45,054 nucleotides of DNA from Oscillospiraceae bacterium (GTDB taxonomy: Bacteria > Bacillota > Clostridia > Oscillospirales > UBA929): the NCBI GenBank assembly GCA_009782215.1, contig WRKO01000021.1, positions 1-45,054 of the forward strand, in the 5' to 3' direction. The notes beneath the pieces were generated by a model. That model saw only the letters and a list, made by a program, of their open reading frames with translations, was not told the DNA's origin and ran no database searches. Position 1 is the stretch's first letter. Each line of letters begins with the position of its first letter. The position numbers were made by a program, and so were the translations under genes. Below are positions 24,445 to 33,920 of this stretch, piece after piece.

Positions 24445-25071
24445 TTATTTGGAATATAACTCGACGATAAGATGTTCCTCAATCGGCAAATCAATGTCTT
24501 CCCGGACGGGCAGCGCCACCACGGACGCCTGCGCCCTTTCACGGTCGAGCGACAGCCATTGCGGGATGGGACGGGAGGCGTTGTTTTCTATCACCGTCTT
24601 GAATTTGTCGTTGCCGCGGCTCTTGTTGGAAAGAGCCACCGTCATCCCGGGCTTGACAAGGAAAGACGGAATGTTGACACGTCTGCCGTTGACGGTTACA
24701 TGGCCGTGCGTCACCGTTTGGCGGGCTTCGGCGCGGCTCATGGCAAACCCGAGACGGTAAATCACGTTGTCAAGGCGGCGCTCCAGCAAGGAGAGGAGGT
24801 TGTCGCCGGTCTGGCCGCTCATGCCGGTCGCCATGTTGAAGTAAAGCCCGAACTGACGCTCCAAAACGCCGTAATGACGGCGCGCCTTCTGTTTCTCACG
24901 GAGCTGTGTACCGTATTCGCTGGGTTTCTTCCGGCCCTGCCCGTGCTGTCCGGGGGCATAAGGGCGGCGGTCTACGGCGCATTTTTCGGAGTAGCAACGG
25001 TCGCCCTTGAGAAACATTTTAAGCCCCTCGCGGCGGCACTGACGGCATACCGCGTCTGTATATCTGGCCAT
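24445..25071 (-). CDS. rpsD: 30S ribosomal protein S4
   Basis: At 208 residues this is a full-length S4: [54 protein letters not shown] with the four-Cys N-terminal zinc-binding arrangement (CRQC...C...C), and the S4 RNA-binding domain ([31 protein letters not shown]). S4 starts assembly of the 30S body. Having rpsD within the alpha operon, between rpsK and rpoA, is the arrangement of clostridia, whereas Bacillus keeps it elsewhere. No autoregulatory RNA was recognised. Confidence 0.98.
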   Translation of the reverse strand: MARYTDAVCRQCRREGLKMFLKGDRCYSEKCAVDRRPYAPGQHGQGRKKPSEYGTQLREKQKARRHYGVLERQFGLYFNMATGMSGQTGDNLLSLLERRLDNVIYRLGFAMSRAEARQTVTHGHVTVNGRRVNIPSFLVKPGMTVALSNKSRGNDKFKTVIENNASRPIPQWLSLDRERAQASVVALPVREDIDLPIEEHLIVELYSK

Positions 25072-25072
25072 A

Positions 25073-25474
25073 TTACACTCTCCTCCTCTTGGGGGGTCTG
25101 CAGCCGTTATGAGGAATCGGCGTCACGTCTTTAATCATCGTCACGTCCAAGCCGACGGCTTGCAGGGCGCGGATGGCTGCCTCACGCCCCGACCCCGGCC
25201 CCTTGACATACACGTCGACCGACTTTAGGCCATGCTCCATCGCGGCGCGCGCGGCGGTTTCCGCGGCGGTTTGGGCGGCAAACGGCGTGCTTTTGCGGCT
25301 TCCGCGGAAGCCCAGCCCGCCCGAAGACGCCCATGAGAGGGCGTTGCCCTGCACATCGGTGATGGTCACCATCGTATTGTTGAAGGAGGAACGGATATGC
25401 ACCGCGCCTCTTTCAATATTTTTTCTCTCCCGGCGTTTTCTTGTCACGCCGCGCTTGGCTTTAGGCTGAGCCAT
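25073..25474 (-). CDS. rpsK: 30S ribosomal protein S11
   Basis: The 133-residue protein has the S11 signatures [48 protein letters not shown] and the C-terminal [19 protein letters not shown]11 forms part of the 30S platform. It ends one base before rpsD starts, and has 14 bases after rpsM. Nothing unusual. Confidence 0.98.
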   Translation of the reverse strand: MAQPKAKRGVTRKRRERKNIERGAVHIRSSFNNTMVTITDVQGNALSWASSGGLGFRGSRKSTPFAAQTAAETAARAAMEHGLKSVDVYVKGPGSGREAAIRALQAVGLDVTMIKDVTPIPHNGCRPPKRRRV

Positions 25475-25488
25475 ACTCTGTTCCCTCC

Positions 25489-25857
25489 CTACTTCTTCTT
25501 GTTGGCAATCGTACGCTTAGGCCCTTTGCGCGTACGGGCGTTGGTTTTGCTTCGCTGGCCTCTTACCGGCAAGCCCTTGCGGTGCCGCAACCCCCGGTAA
25601 CTGCCGATTTCGATGAGACGCTTGATGTCCAGCGCGACGTCGCGGCGCAAATCGCCCTCAACCTTGAGGTCTTTTTCAATGACCTCGCGCAGCTTCGCCA
25701 CCTCTTCCTCGGTCAGCTTTTTCACGCGCACGTCGGGACTGATGCCCGTCTGCGCGAGGATTTTCTTCGCCGTGGCGCGGCCAATCCCAAAGATATAGGT
25801 CAGCCCAATCTCCACTCTTTTTTCATTCGGCAGGTCTACGCCGGCAATACGAGCCAT
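25489..25857 (-). CDS. rpsM: 30S ribosomal protein S13
   Basis: The 122-residue protein [34 protein letters not shown] ... [32 protein letters not shown] is a standard S13 with its basic C-terminal tail, located in the 30S head at the subunit bridge. It lies 15 bases after rpmJ in the alpha operon. Confidence 0.98.
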   Translation of the reverse strand: MARIAGVDLPNEKRVEIGLTYIFGIGRATAKKILAQTGISPDVRVKKLTEEEVAKLREVIEKDLKVEGDLRRDVALDIKRLIEIGSYRGLRHRKGLPVRGQRSKTNARTRKGPKRTIANKKK

Positions 25858-25872
25858 ATTTTTTCCTCCTAC

Positions 25873-25986
25873 TTACCCTTGACGTTGTTTATGCTTGGGA
25901 TTCTCGCAGAGAATCATCACGCGCCCGTGGCGCTTGATGATTTTGCATTTTTCGCACATCGGCTTGACCGAAGGACGCACTTTCAT
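25873..25986 (-). CDS. rpmJ: 50S ribosomal protein L36 (zinc-binding type)
   Basis: This 37-residue gene sits between infA and rpsM; its translation begins [20 protein letters not shown] and ends NPKHKQRQG before TAA. Cys11, Cys14, Cys27 and His32 form the zinc-binding set of the C+ form of L36. Two ATG codons are adjacent (25989 and 25986); GAGGTGG is 5 bases before the second, which gives the standard N-terminus, so 25986 is chosen. Confidence 0.95.
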   Translation of the reverse strand: MKVRPSVKPMCEKCKIIKRHGRVMILCENPKHKQRQG

Positions 25987-26047
25987 CATTTCCACCTCAT
26001 TGCCGCGCTCCGGGCCGGGATTGAACCCCAGCTTTGGAGCCGCTGTT

Positions 26048-26266
26048 TTATTTAGACCTCCAAGTAATTCTTCCCCGGGTCAAATCGTAAGGGGACATTT
26101 GCAGCGTAACCTTGTCCCCGGGAAGGATGCGGATAAAATTCATGCGCAGCTTGCCGGAAATGTGGGCGTGGAGCAGATGCCCGCCGGGAATCTCCACCTT
26201 GAACTGCGCGTTGGGCAACGCTTCACGGACGATACCTTCCACTTCAATCATGTCTTCTTTTGCCAC
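26048..26266 (-). CDS. infA: Translation initiation factor IF-1
   Basis: The 72-residue protein [72 protein letters not shown] is a classic single OB-fold IF-1 that blocks the A site during initiation (shown here by its parts [16 protein letters not shown] and YDLTRGRI). The start codon is GTG, six bases after GGAGGTGG. It lies between map and rpmJ, as usual. Confidence 0.97.
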   Translation of the reverse strand: MAKEDMIEVEGIVREALPNAQFKVEIPGGHLLHAHISGKLRMNFIRILPGDKVTLQMSPYDLTRGRITWRSK

Positions 26267-26287
26267 GCGCGTCCACCTCCCATCATA

Positions 26288-27049
26288 TCATACGGATTCC
26301 TCGATTTTTGTCAGCAGCTCCGGCTCGGCTTTTGTCACCAGCACCGTATGTTCATAGTGCGCCGCCAGCGAACCGTCTGTTGTCACCACCGTCCAGCCGT
26401 CGCGCAGGACCTCCGTCTCCCCGCCGCCCGCCGCAACCATCGGCTCAATGGCTAAGGTCATACCGGGCAGGAGCCTTGCTCCGCGCTTGCCTTCGGAGAA
26501 ATTCGGCACCTCAGGATCCTCATGGAGCTGCCGCCCCACGCCGTGACCTGTCCAGTCACGCACCACATCAAAGCCGTTTTCCCTCGCGAAGGACTGGATT
26601 GCCGCCGAGATATCGGAAACGCGCGCCCCCGAAACCGCTTGCGCCGCTCCCCGGTAAAAACATTCACGCGCCGTTTCAATCAGCCGCCGGGCCTCTTCGG
26701 ATATCTCCCCCACCGCGAACGTCGCGGCGGTGTCCCCGTGAAACCCTTCAAAATACGCGCCAACGTCTATACTGACAATGTCGCCGGAGCGCAGGACGCG
26801 CCGCCGTGACGGGATGCCGTGGATGACTTCCTCGTTGACCGAGGTGTTGCTGGAGGCGGGGAATCCCCGATACCCTAAGAAGCTGGGAGAAGCGCCATGC
26901 CGCCGGATTGAACGCCGGATGGCGTCGTCTATCTGCTTTGTCGATACGCCCGGACGCGCAAGCTTGCCGCCTTCAATCAGTGCCAGAGCCGCAATCCGTC
27001 CGGCCTTTCGCATCGCCTCAGCCTCGCGCCCGGACTTGATTGAAATCAT
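26288..27049 (-). CDS. map: Methionine aminopeptidase type I
   Basis: The 253-residue enzyme removes the initiator Met from new proteins. The metal ligands of the pita-bread fold can be followed: Asp in DIVSIDVGAYFEGFHGD (two Asp), His in DWTGHGVGRQLHE, Glu in GMTLAIEPMV and Glu in AAHYEHTVLV. The typical SVNEEVIHGIPS substrate-site segment is also present. Its start overlaps the adk stop by four bases. No N-terminal zinc or SH3 extension is present, so it is the short bacterial form. Confidence 0.97.
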   Translation of the reverse strand: MISIKSGREAEAMRKAGRIAALALIEGGKLARPGVSTKQIDDAIRRSIRRHGASPSFLGYRGFPASSNTSVNEEVIHGIPSRRRVLRSGDIVSIDVGAYFEGFHGDTAATFAVGEISEEARRLIETARECFYRGAAQAVSGARVSDISAAIQSFARENGFDVVRDWTGHGVGRQLHEDPEVPNFSEGKRGARLLPGMTLAIEPMVAAGGGETEVLRDGWTVVTTDGSLAAHYEHTVLVTKAEPELLTKIEESV

Positions 27050-27672
27050 GCCAGAGCGTCCATGATGCGCCGGTTGATGTCCTCAAGCCCGCCAGTCCCC
27101 GCGACGCAGCGCAGCCGGTTGAGACGTTCATAGAAGCCCTTGAGCGGTTCCGACTGCTCATGGTAGACGCGCAGCCTTTCCCTAACCGTCTCCGGGTTGT
27201 CGTCGGCCCTGCGAATCAGTCCAGAGCCGCAGGCGTCACAGACGCCTTCCTGTTTGGACGGCTTGTGCTTCACGTGGAAGACCGCGCCGCAGGAGCAAAC
27301 GCGCCGTCCGGCCATGCGCTCTTCGATATCGCTGTCCGGCACCTCAATCGAGAGGGCGATTTCCGGGCTGATGCCCAAATCCTCCAGCAGCTCCGCCTGC
27401 GGGATGGTGCGAGGGAACCCGTCAAGGATGTATCCGCCGGCGCAGTCCCCGCCCTCCAAGCGCTGTCTGAGGGCTTCGGCGACAATCTCGTCCGGCACCA
27501 GCTTGCCCGCGTCCACATAAGCCTTCGCCTTGACGCCGATGTCCGTCTGTTCGCGTATCGCCGCGCGTAAAATATCCCCTGTGGATATAATCGGCACATT
27601 GAGACTCTTGCCAATCATAGCCGCCTGCGTCCCCTTGCCGGAGCCCGGAGCGCCGAGTAGAATCAATACCAT
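27046..27672 (-). CDS. adk: Adenylate kinase with cysteine-rich lid
   Basis: The 208-residue enzyme interconverts ATP+AMP and 2 ADP. The P-loop is GAPGSGKGT near residue 7, the AMP site DGFPRT is intact, and the lid has the cysteine cluster RRVCSCGAVFH...EGVCDACG. In most Gram-positive enzymes the first pair is Cys-x2-Cys; here it reads Cys-Ser-Cys, one residue shorter, so the zinc geometry may be altered. It lies between secY and map, with a 9-base gap to secY and a 4-base overlap with map. Confidence 0.97.
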   Translation of the reverse strand: MVLILLGAPGSGKGTQAAMIGKSLNVPIISTGDILRAAIREQTDIGVKAKAYVDAGKLVPDEIVAEALRQRLEGGDCAGGYILDGFPRTIPQAELLEDLGISPEIALSIEVPDSDIEERMAGRRVCSCGAVFHVKHKPSKQEGVCDACGSGLIRRADDNPETVRERLRVYHEQSEPLKGFYERLNRLRCVAGTGGLEDINRRIMDALA

Positions 27673-27681
27673 ACCTTCACC

Positions 27682-28992
27682 CTATTCCAAAAATCCTTTG
27701 TAGTGCCGCATCATCATTTGAGACTCAATGGCCCTGACCGTTTCAAGCGCGACGCCGACGACGATGAGGAGGGAGGTGCCGCCCATAGCGAGTCCGGGAA
27801 CGGACAGCAATCCGCTCATAATAATCGGCATAACAGCGATGACGCCGAGGAAAAGCGCGCCAAAGAGGGTGATGCGGTTAAGAACCCTGCGGATGAAATC
27901 GCTTGTGGGCTTGCCGGGGCGGAATCCGGGGATAAAGCCGCCGTTGTTCTTTAAGTTGTTGGCTATTTCAATCGGGTTGAACTGAATGGCCTGATAGAAA
28001 TAGCTGAAAGCGACAATCAAGAGCAGATAGAAAGCGGCGTAAAGCCCCGAGCCGGGCCCGAATAGACCGTTCTGGCCAAACCATCTCCCGTCGGGATTCT
28101 GGGAGATAAAGCCCGCGATGGTGGCGGGGAAGGACACGATGGCGGAGGCGAAGATGATGGGCATAACGCCCGACATATTCACTTTCAGCGGCAGATAGGT
28201 ACTCTGCCCGCCGTACATCTTGCGTCCGACCATCCGCTTGGAATATTGAATCGGGAGACGGCGCTCGGCCTGCGTGATGTAGACGACAAAGGTGACGGCG
28301 GCAAGAACCACCGCGAGGATGCCAAACAGCTCAACCCAGCGGTTCATTTCAACCAAAGCAATCGCGCCGCTCACCATAGCCGGCCCGCGGGAAACGATGG
28401 AAGCGAACAGGATGATGGAAATGCCGTTTCCGACGCCGAACTCAGTAATTTGCTCGCCCAGCCACATGATAAAGCTCGCCCCGGCCGCCAACGTCAGCAC
28501 AATCACAAACCCGGCAAAGACGCTGTCGTCGCTGAGGACGTTCACGACTTCCCCGCTGGGAAGGGGGATTTGTCGGGCGTTGCGCATCAGCACATATTGG
28601 CCGAAGCCCAGCAGGAGGGCCAAAAAGACGGTGGCGTAGCGGGTAATCGCGGCAATCTTTTTGCGGCCTTCCTCTCCGCCTTCCTTCTGAAGCCGCTCCA
28701 ACGCCGGGATGCCGACGGTCAGCAGGTTCATAATGATGGAGGCGTTGATATAGGGCTGGATGGAGAGAGAGAAGATGGACGCCTCGGCAAAAGCGCCGCC
28801 GCTCATCATGTTGACCAGTCCCAGAGCCGTGTTGGCGAGCTGGCTTTCAAACATTGCGCTGAAAGCGCCGGGGGTTACAAACGGAACGAGAACCTGCGCC
28901 CCAAACCGATAGATAACCAGTATCAGCAGCGTAAAAAGAATCTTTCTTCGCAGCTCTACTATTTTCCACGCGTTACGCAGTGTTTCAATCAT
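27682..28992 (-). CDS. secY: Preprotein translocase subunit SecY
   Basis: The 436-residue membrane protein forms the core of the Sec channel. It begins [34 protein letters not shown] and has ten hydrophobic segments, with family landmarks [19 protein letters not shown] and the cytoplasmic loop [29 protein letters not shown]. An open frame extends upstream to 29118, but the ATG at 28992 matches the family start, overlaps the rplO stop (ATGA) and follows GGAGGGAAG. Secreted proteins in this window (SLH proteins, lipoproteins) would use it. Confidence 0.98.
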   Translation of the reverse strand: MIETLRNAWKIVELRRKILFTLLILVIYRFGAQVLVPFVTPGAFSAMFESQLANTALGLVNMMSGGAFAEASIFSLSIQPYINASIIMNLLTVGIPALERLQKEGGEEGRKKIAAITRYATVFLALLLGFGQYVLMRNARQIPLPSGEVVNVLSDDSVFAGFVIVLTLAAGASFIMWLGEQITEFGVGNGISIILFASIVSRGPAMVSGAIALVEMNRWVELFGILAVVLAAVTFVVYITQAERRLPIQYSKRMVGRKMYGGQSTYLPLKVNMSGVMPIIFASAIVSFPATIAGFISQNPDGRWFGQNGLFGPGSGLYAAFYLLLIVAFSYFYQAIQFNPIEIANNLKNNGGFIPGFRPGKPTSDFIRRVLNRITLFGALFLGVIAVMPIIMSGLLSVPGLAMGGTSLLIVVGVALETVRAIESQMMMRHYKGFLE

Positions 28993-29432
28993 AATAAAAC
29001 GCACTTCCCTCCGGCCTCTTCGATTTTCTGCTTGGCAGATTCCGAAAAAGCGGCGGCGACAACCGTGAGAGCCGTTTTGATTTCTCCGCCGCCCAGTATT
29101 TTCAGCCCATAGGGGCATTTGCGCAGGATACGTTTTTCCAGCAGGCTTTCCGCCGTGACGGTGGCTCCGGCCTCAAACCCCTCCAGCGCGCCGAGATTGA
29201 CGGCGGTCAGCGGCTCGGCGAAGCGCTTGTTGTTGAATCCGCGTTTGGGCAGACGAATCTTGAGCGGCATCTGTCCGCCCTCAAATCCGCGTTTGCGGCT
29301 GTAGCCGCTGCGCGATTTCTGCCCTTTATGCCCCCTGCCGGAGGTTTTTCCGTTCCCCGAAGCCGGACCGCGTCCGACGCGGAAGCCGCCCTTGCGGGAA
29401 CCCTCCGCCGGGGCCAATTCTTGCAGTTTCAT
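28989..29432 (-). CDS. rplO: 50S ribosomal protein L15
   Basis: The 147-residue protein [57 protein letters not shown] has the Gly/Arg/Lys-rich N-terminal arm of L15 and its globular C-terminal domain ([46 protein letters not shown]). It overlaps both rpmD and secY by four bases, so the three are translationally chained. Confidence 0.97.
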   Translation of the reverse strand: MKLQELAPAEGSRKGGFRVGRGPASGNGKTSGRGHKGQKSRSGYSRKRGFEGGQMPLKIRLPKRGFNNKRFAEPLTAVNLGALEGFEAGATVTAESLLEKRILRKCPYGLKILGGGEIKTALTVVAAAFSESAKQKIEEAGGKCVLL

Positions 29433-29608
29433 GTCAAATCCCCCTCTACCCGAACGAGGTAGCGAATTTGCGCCAGCTTTCCGCGGGTGGCCGCGTTGTC
29501 GGGCTGCTCGGCGGTATCGCCTATCCGACGCAGACCTAAGCTGTGCGCGGTGGCGATATGCTTGTCATGGCGCCCGTTGAGGCTCTTCACCAGCTTAATC
29601 TTAACCAT
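29429..29608 (-). CDS. rpmD: 50S ribosomal protein L30
   Basis: A 59-residue frame beginning [19 protein letters not shown] and continuing with [17 protein letters not shown] and [11 protein letters not shown] is a complete bacterial L30. Its start overlaps the rpsE stop by eight bases and its TGA overlaps the rplO ATG, giving tight coupling. L30 is a small, often dispensable 50S protein. Confidence 0.95.
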   Translation of the reverse strand: MVKIKLVKSLNGRHDKHIATAHSLGLRRIGDTAEQPDNAATRGKLAQIRYLVRVEGDLT

Positions 29609-30119
29609 GCCGCACCCCCAAGATGCTCTCCGGCGATTTCCCGCGCACCCGTGCCACGTCGGCTACGCTCTTGAGGGACATCAGCCCCCTCATCGTCGCG
29701 GTAACGACGTTTTGCGGGTTGTTCGAGCGCAGGCATTTGGTACGCACATCGCGGATGCCCGCCGCTTCCATCACGGCGCGCACCGGCCCGCCGGCGATAA
29801 CGCCGGTACCGGGAGCGGCCGGCTTGAGCAGCACGCGCCCCGCGCCGAAGGCTCCGATAACCTCGTGGGGAATGGTCGTCCCTTTTAGGTTGATTTTCAC
29901 CAGATTCTTTTTCGCGTCGTCAATCCCCTTGCGAATCGCGTCCGGCACCTCGCCTGCTTTGCCGAGACCGAAGCCCACCGTTCCGTTCCCGTCGCCAACG
30001 ACGACCAGCGCGGCGAACTTAAAGATACGCCCGCCCTTCACGGTCTTGGACACGCGGTTGAGGGATATGACTTTTTCTTTCATGTCGGACGCGGCCGGAT
30101 CAAATTTTCCCTGCGGCAT
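29601..30119 (-). CDS. rpsE: 30S ribosomal protein S5
   Basis: The 172-residue protein has the S5 double-stranded RNA-binding region ([51 protein letters not shown]) and the C-terminal domain ([29 protein letters not shown]). It contributes to decoding accuracy near the mRNA entry site, next to S3 and S4. Length and position are ordinary. Confidence 0.98.
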   Translation of the reverse strand: MPQGKFDPAASDMKEKVISLNRVSKTVKGGRIFKFAALVVVGDGNGTVGFGLGKAGEVPDAIRKGIDDAKKNLVKINLKGTTIPHEVIGAFGAGRVLLKPAAPGTGVIAGGPVRAVMEAAGIRDVRTKCLRSNNPQNVVTATMRGLMSLKSVADVARVRGKSPESILGVRHG

Positions 30120-30136
30120 GTTTGGTCATTCCCTCC

Positions 30137-30499
30137 TTAAAACTCTAATCCGGCTTCTCTCGCGCCTTCGGCCAGTTCCTGCACGCGCCCGTGGTAGAGA
30201 TAGCCTCCGCGATCGAACACAACGGTTTTGATGCCTTTTTTAACAGCGCGCGCAGCCACCAGTTTCCCGACTTCCCGGGCCGCCGCCTTGTTGCTGCCAG
30301 TTTTCCCCTTGAATTCCTTATCCAGCGAGGAAGCGGCGCACAGCGTGGTTCCGGTCGCGTCGTCGATGACCTGAGCGTAGATGTTGTTTAAGCTGCGGAA
30401 TACATTGAGACGCGGACGGGACGCAGTCCCTTCGATTTTCCCGCGCACACGCCTGTGTCTTCTCCGGCGCTGCGCTTCGGTATCAACGCGTTTAACCAT
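30137..30499 (-). CDS. rplR: 50S ribosomal protein L18
   Basis: The 120-residue protein reads [58 protein letters not shown] and ends [28 protein letters not shown], the standard L18 pattern. It binds 5S rRNA. It lies between rplF and rpsE in the spc section. Confidence 0.98.
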   Translation of the reverse strand: MVKRVDTEAQRRRRHRRVRGKIEGTASRPRLNVFRSLNNIYAQVIDDATGTTLCAASSLDKEFKGKTGSNKAAAREVGKLVAARAVKKGIKTVVFDRGGYLYHGRVQELAEGAREAGLEF

Positions 30500-30515
30500 G
30501 ATTCAATCCCCCGCT

Positions 30516-31061
30516 CTACTTCTTCTTGCCGCCGGCTTTACCCTCTTTGCGGCGGATGACTTCTCCGGCATACTTGATGCCCTTGCCTTTATACGGCTCC
30601 GGCGGGCGTTTCTCGCGTATCTCTGCGGCCAACTGGCCCACACGCTGCTTATCGCTGCCCGACACGGTGATTTTGTTCCCCTCCACGGCAAGCGCCAAGC
30701 CCTCCGGCGGATCGATAAAAACCTGATGGGAATAGCCGACGTTGAGAACCAACTGCTTGCCTTGCATCGCGGCGCGGTATCCCACGCCGTTGACCTCAAG
30801 CTGCTTGGTAAAGCCCGCGGTAACGCCCACAACCATGTTGTCGAGCAGCGCGCGCGCCAAGCCGTGCTGGCTGCGATGCTCCTTGCTCTCGCTCGGACGT
30901 TTCGCGTGGATGACGCCGCCGTCCCGCTCAAAAGCAATCATCGGCGGAAGCTGCTGCTCAAGCGTCCCTTTGGGGCCCTTGACAACGGCAAAATTCGTTT
31001 CACTCAGACTGATGTCCACTCCCGCCGGTACCGGGATGGGCTTTCTTCCTATACGAGACAT
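30516..31061 (-). CDS. rplF: 50S ribosomal protein L6
   Basis: The 181-residue protein starts MSRIGRKPIPVPAGVDI and carries the family signature PEPYKGKGIKYAGEVIRRKEGKAGGKK at the C-terminus. L6 sits near the factor-binding base of the stalk on the 50S subunit. Sixteen bases separate it from rplR. Confidence 0.98.
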   Translation of the reverse strand: MSRIGRKPIPVPAGVDISLSETNFAVVKGPKGTLEQQLPPMIAFERDGGVIHAKRPSESKEHRSQHGLARALLDNMVVGVTAGFTKQLEVNGVGYRAAMQGKQLVLNVGYSHQVFIDPPEGLALAVEGNKITVSGSDKQRVGQLAAEIREKRPPEPYKGKGIKYAGEVIRRKEGKAGGKKK

Positions 31062-31078
31062 AATCTATACCCCTCCCC

Positions 31079-31477
31079 TTACCAAACAAACGCGAGGACT
31101 TCGCCGCCGACGTGCGCCGCGCGCGCCTTTTTGTCGGTCATAAGCCCCTTGGATGTTGAAATGATGGCGATGCCGAGGCCGCGCAGCACCTGCGGCAAAT
31201 CCTCCGCGCCCACATAGACGCGCAAGCCGGGTTTGGACACACGGCGCAGGCCTGTGATGGCTTTTTCCTTTGTCGGCATATATTTCAGAGCGACGCGGAT
31301 GATGCCCTGTCCTTTGCCGGAGAGCTGCTGGACGCCCTTGATATACCCTTCCTCAAGAAGGATATCGGCGATAGAGCGTTTGAGGTTGGACGCCGGGATA
31401 TCGACGGTATCATGCCGCGCCGCGTTGGCGTTGCGGATGCGCGTCAGCATATCGGCGACGGGATCGGTGATTTGCAT
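31079..31477 (-). CDS. rpsH: 30S ribosomal protein S8
   Basis: The 132-residue protein opens [48 protein letters not shown] and ends with the conserved [31 protein letters not shown]. It binds the central domain of 16S rRNA and in other bacteria represses the spc operon; no S8-binding mimic was recognised here. Confidence 0.98.
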   Translation of the reverse strand: MQITDPVADMLTRIRNANAARHDTVDIPASNLKRSIADILLEEGYIKGVQQLSGKGQGIIRVALKYMPTKEKAITGLRRVSKPGLRVYVGAEDLPQVLRGLGIAIISTSKGLMTDKKARAAHVGGEVLAFVW

Positions 31478-31521
31478 GGTATTACCTCCTGTTTTACTTT
31501 GAGGTTAAGGGCAGCGGCGGT

Positions 31522-31707
31522 TCACCAAGATGCCTTCCGTACCCCGGGGATTTGCCCCTTATACGCGATTTCACGGAAACAGATGCGGCATAGGCCGTAG
31601 TTGCGCAGGTACGCGTGCGGACGCCCGCAAATCTTGCAGCGGTTATACGCCCTCGTAGAAAATTTCGCCGGTTTTTGCTGCTTGAGAACCAATGCTTTCT
31701 TAGCCAT
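31522..31707 (-). CDS. rpsZ: 30S ribosomal protein S14 type Z (zinc-binding)
   Basis: The 61-residue protein [61 protein letters not shown] is shown by its two motifs CKIC and CRIC to be the short zinc-containing S14 of Gram-positives. The frame is open to 31806, but the ATG at 31707 follows AAGGAGGG and gives the family N-terminus. It is in its standard place between rplE and rpsH. Confidence 0.97.
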   Translation of the reverse strand: MAKKALVLKQQKPAKFSTRAYNRCKICGRPHAYLRNYGLCRICFREIAYKGQIPGVRKASW

Positions 31708-31727
31708 TTCGGGCCGTCCCTCCTTAT

Positions 31728-32273
31728 TTAAGCCGTGCGGGCGAACGGGGCGCCCAGCAGCGTCAGCAGTTCCAGCGCCTCTTCGTCGGTCTGGGCGGTG
31801 GTGCATATCACAACGTCCATCCCTCGGATTTTGTCAATCTTGTCATAGATGATTTCCGGGAAGATAAGCTGTTCCTTCAGCCCCAGCGCGTAATTGCCGC
31901 GCCCGTCGAAAGCCGAGGGGTTGATGCCGCGGAAGTCGCGGACGCGCGGGAGCGCCACGTTGAGCAGGCGGTCGATGAATTCCCACATACGCGCCCCGCG
32001 CAGGGTCACCTTCACGCCGACCGGCATCCCGGTGCGGACTTTGAAGTTCGCCACCGATTTTCTGGCGCGCGTAACAACGGCTTTCTGCCCGGTAATCTGG
32101 GATAAATCGCCCGCAACGGCGTCCAGAATCTTTGAGTTGTCGCGCGCGTCGCCGCAGCCGACATTGATGATGATTTTTTCAAGCGTGGGTATCTGCATCA
32201 CGCTTTTATACGCGAATTTCTTCATCATCGCGGGCGCGACTTCTTTCTTATAGCGCTCTTTTAGCCTCGGCAT
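31728..32273 (-). CDS. rplE: 50S ribosomal protein L5
   Basis: The 181-residue protein [53 protein letters not shown] is a typical L5, with later [26 protein letters not shown] and [11 protein letters not shown]. It binds 5S rRNA and touches the P-site tRNA. Nothing unusual is seen. Confidence 0.98.
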   Translation of the reverse strand: MPRLKERYKKEVAPAMMKKFAYKSVMQIPTLEKIIINVGCGDARDNSKILDAVAGDLSQITGQKAVVTRARKSVANFKVRTGMPVGVKVTLRGARMWEFIDRLLNVALPRVRDFRGINPSAFDGRGNYALGLKEQLIFPEIIYDKIDKIRGMDVVICTTAQTDEEALELLTLLGAPFARTA

Positions 32274-32288
32274 AGGTTTTGCCTCCTA

Positions 32289-32606
32289 CTAAATCGTTTC
32301 TCCGCATTTCTTGCAAACGCGGCTTTTGGTGCCGTCCTCGGCGATTTGAAACGCGGCTCTCGTGGGTTTTTGGCATTTGGGGCATACCCGCATCACCTTG
32401 CAGGCGTAGACGGGACATTCCTTCTCAATGATGCCGCCCGGGTCGGTTCTGCGCCGCGGCTTGGAGTGCCGCTTCGACACGTTGATGCCTTCCACCAGCA
32501 CCTTATCCTGCTTAGGCAGGGTTTGCAGAACCTTGCCCTTCCTGCCCTTGTCTTTGCCGGACAGGACGATGACGACGTCATCCTTGCGTACAGACAGACT
32601 GTTCAT
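32289..32606 (-). CDS. rplX: 50S ribosomal protein L24
   Basis: The 105-residue protein begins with the KOW motif region (VRKDDVVIVLSGKDKGRKGKVLQTLPKQDKVLVEGINVSKRHSKP) and has a C-terminal Cys-x2-Cys...Cys-x2-Cys pair (VCPKCQKP, VCKKCGE) found in many Firmicutes. L24 is an assembly initiator near the tunnel exit. Its ribosome-binding site GGAGGTT lies inside the end of rplN. Confidence 0.97.
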   Translation of the reverse strand: MNSLSVRKDDVVIVLSGKDKGRKGKVLQTLPKQDKVLVEGINVSKRHSKPRRRTDPGGIIEKECPVYACKVMRVCPKCQKPTRAAFQIAEDGTKSRVCKKCGETI

Positions 32607-32608
32607 AA

Positions 32609-32977
32609 CTAAATAACCTCCGGCGCGAGGGACAGGATCTTCATATAGTCCTTGTCGCGCAGCTCGCGGGCGACCGGGCCGAAGATGCGCGTCCCGCGCG
32701 GGTTTTTGTCTTCCTTAATCAGCACGGCGGCATTGTCGTCGAAACGAACATAGGAGCCGTCCGGCCTGCGGATGGCGTGCGCGGTACGCACGACCACAGC
32801 CTTGACCACTTCGCCTTTTCTCACGGGGCTGGCCGGCGCCGCCTTGCGGACGGAAGCGACCACAACGTCGCCCACGCCGCCGTATTTCCGGCTTGAACCG
32901 CCCAAAACGCGGATGACCTTTATCTCCTTGGCGCCGGTGTTGTCGGCCACCGTCAGATAACTTTCCTGTTGTACCAC
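32609..32977 (-). CDS. rplN: 50S ribosomal protein L14
   Basis: The 122-residue protein starts at a GTG codon (32977): [27 protein letters not shown], preceded by GAGGGTG six bases away. Longer in-frame starts up to 33121 would add residues no L14 has and would run into rpsQ, so they are rejected. L14 forms bridge B8 and binds the silencing factor RsfS in other bacteria. The 47-base gap to rpsQ holds a short AGATA-type repeat. Confidence 0.97.
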   Translation of the reverse strand: MVQQESYLTVADNTGAKEIKVIRVLGGSSRKYGGVGDVVVASVRKAAPASPVRKGEVVKAVVVRTAHAIRRPDGSYVRFDDNAAVLIKEDKNPRGTRIFGPVARELRDKDYMKILSLAPEVI

Positions 32978-33024
32978 ATGGGACACCCTCTTTCCAGATA
33001 GCAGATAACAGATACTGTGATGGG

Positions 33025-33717
33025 TTATTTGGCTTTTTCGATGATTTCGACCAGCCGCCAGTGTTTGTCCTTCGACAGCGGACGGGTCTCCATGACGAGA
33101 ACCTTGTCTCCGACGCCGCACTCGTTTTTCTCGTCGTGGGCCTTGAGCCTATAGGTGCGCTTGACGATTTTCTTGTACAGCGGGTGCTTTACGCGGGTCT
33201 CTATGGCCACCACAATGGTCTTGTTCATCTTATCGCTCACAACCACGCCGGTTCTTGTTTTGCGGAATTTGCGCCCGCTTACAGCTTCCTTATCCGCAGC
33301 AGGCTCCTCCTCCGCGAAAACCGGCTCCGGCTCAGGTGTGGGAGCGGGTTCGGGCTTCGGCTCAGGCTCCGGCACGGGTTCCGGCGCGGGAGCGGGTTCA
33401 GGCTCCGGCACGGGTTCTGGTTCCGGCTCTGGCTCCGGCACGGGAGCGGTCTCTGGTTCCGGCTCCGGTTCAGGCGCGGGGGCGGGTTTCGGAGCGGGCT
33501 TCGGCCTTGGCTTCGCCGCAGGCTTCGGAGCGGGAGCGGGTTCGGATTCCGGTTCGGATGCCGACGCCGCTTCGGCGGCGGCGTCTTCGGCGACCGGAGC
33601 TTCCTCTTTTTTCTTGCGGGGAGCTCTGGGCTTCTTCACCGGGGCGGAAGGAGCGTCCGTCACGGCAGCCGCATCCTCGGGGGCGGTTTCCGTTTGTTTA
33701 ATCTTCTCTTCGCTCAT
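33025..33717 (-). CDS. rpsQ: 30S ribosomal protein S17 with long Pro/Glu/Ala-rich N-terminal extension
   Basis: The C-terminal 83 residues (148-230) are an ordinary S17 OB-fold: [49 protein letters not shown]...[25 protein letters not shown]. In front are 147 extra residues: an acidic/basic head ([19 protein letters not shown], then [14 protein letters not shown]), and residues 55-131 built of Pro-Glu, Pro-Ala and Pro-Lys pairs. No ATG, GTG or TTG codon lies between the repeats and the S17 core, and the ATG at 33717 overlaps the rpmC stop (ATGA), so the extension must be translated if S17 is made. Normal S17 is about 85 residues. The extension is predicted to be disordered and surface-exposed; its role is unknown. 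Confidence 0.95.
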   Translation of the reverse strand: MSEEKIKQTETAPEDAAAVTDAPSAPVKKPRAPRKKKEEAPVAEDAAAEAASASEPESEPAPAPKPAAKPRPKPAPKPAPAPEPEPEPETAPVPEPEPEPEPVPEPEPAPAPEPVPEPEPKPEPAPTPEPEPVFAEEEPAADKEAVSGRKFRKTRTGVVVSDKMNKTIVVAIETRVKHPLYKKIVKRTYRLKAHDEKNECGVGDKVLVMETRPLSKDKHWRLVEIIEKAK

Positions 33718-33920
33718 CGTCCTGCCGCCTCCTTTAGCTCGTTTTCGCGGATAAGCGTTTTCACGCGCGCAATGTCTTTCTTCACGTCACTGATTCTGAT
33801 GGGGTTGTCGAGCTGGTTGGTGGCGTGCTGCATACGCAGATTGAAGAGGTCTTTTTTCAAATCAAGCAACTTGCCCCCCAATTCTCCGGGGCTGAGGTCG
33901 CGCAGTTCGCTTGCCTTCAT
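33714..33920 (-). CDS. rpmC: 50S ribosomal protein L29
   Basis: The 68-residue two-helix protein [59 protein letters not shown] is a standard L29, at the tunnel exit. It overlaps rplP by four bases and rpsQ by four bases, coupling its translation to both tail-bearing neighbours. Confidence 0.97.
   Translation of the reverse strand: MKASELRDLSPGELGGKLLDLKKDLFNLRMQHATNQLDNPIRISDVKKDIARVKTLIRENELKEAAGR

Noticed and set aside
33155..33754. Long plus-strand frame rich in Gly and Ser opposite rpsQ
   Set aside because: It is the complement of the Pro/Glu repeat in S17 and gives only Gly-Ser-Gly-Ala repeats; no ribosome-binding site or family similarity.
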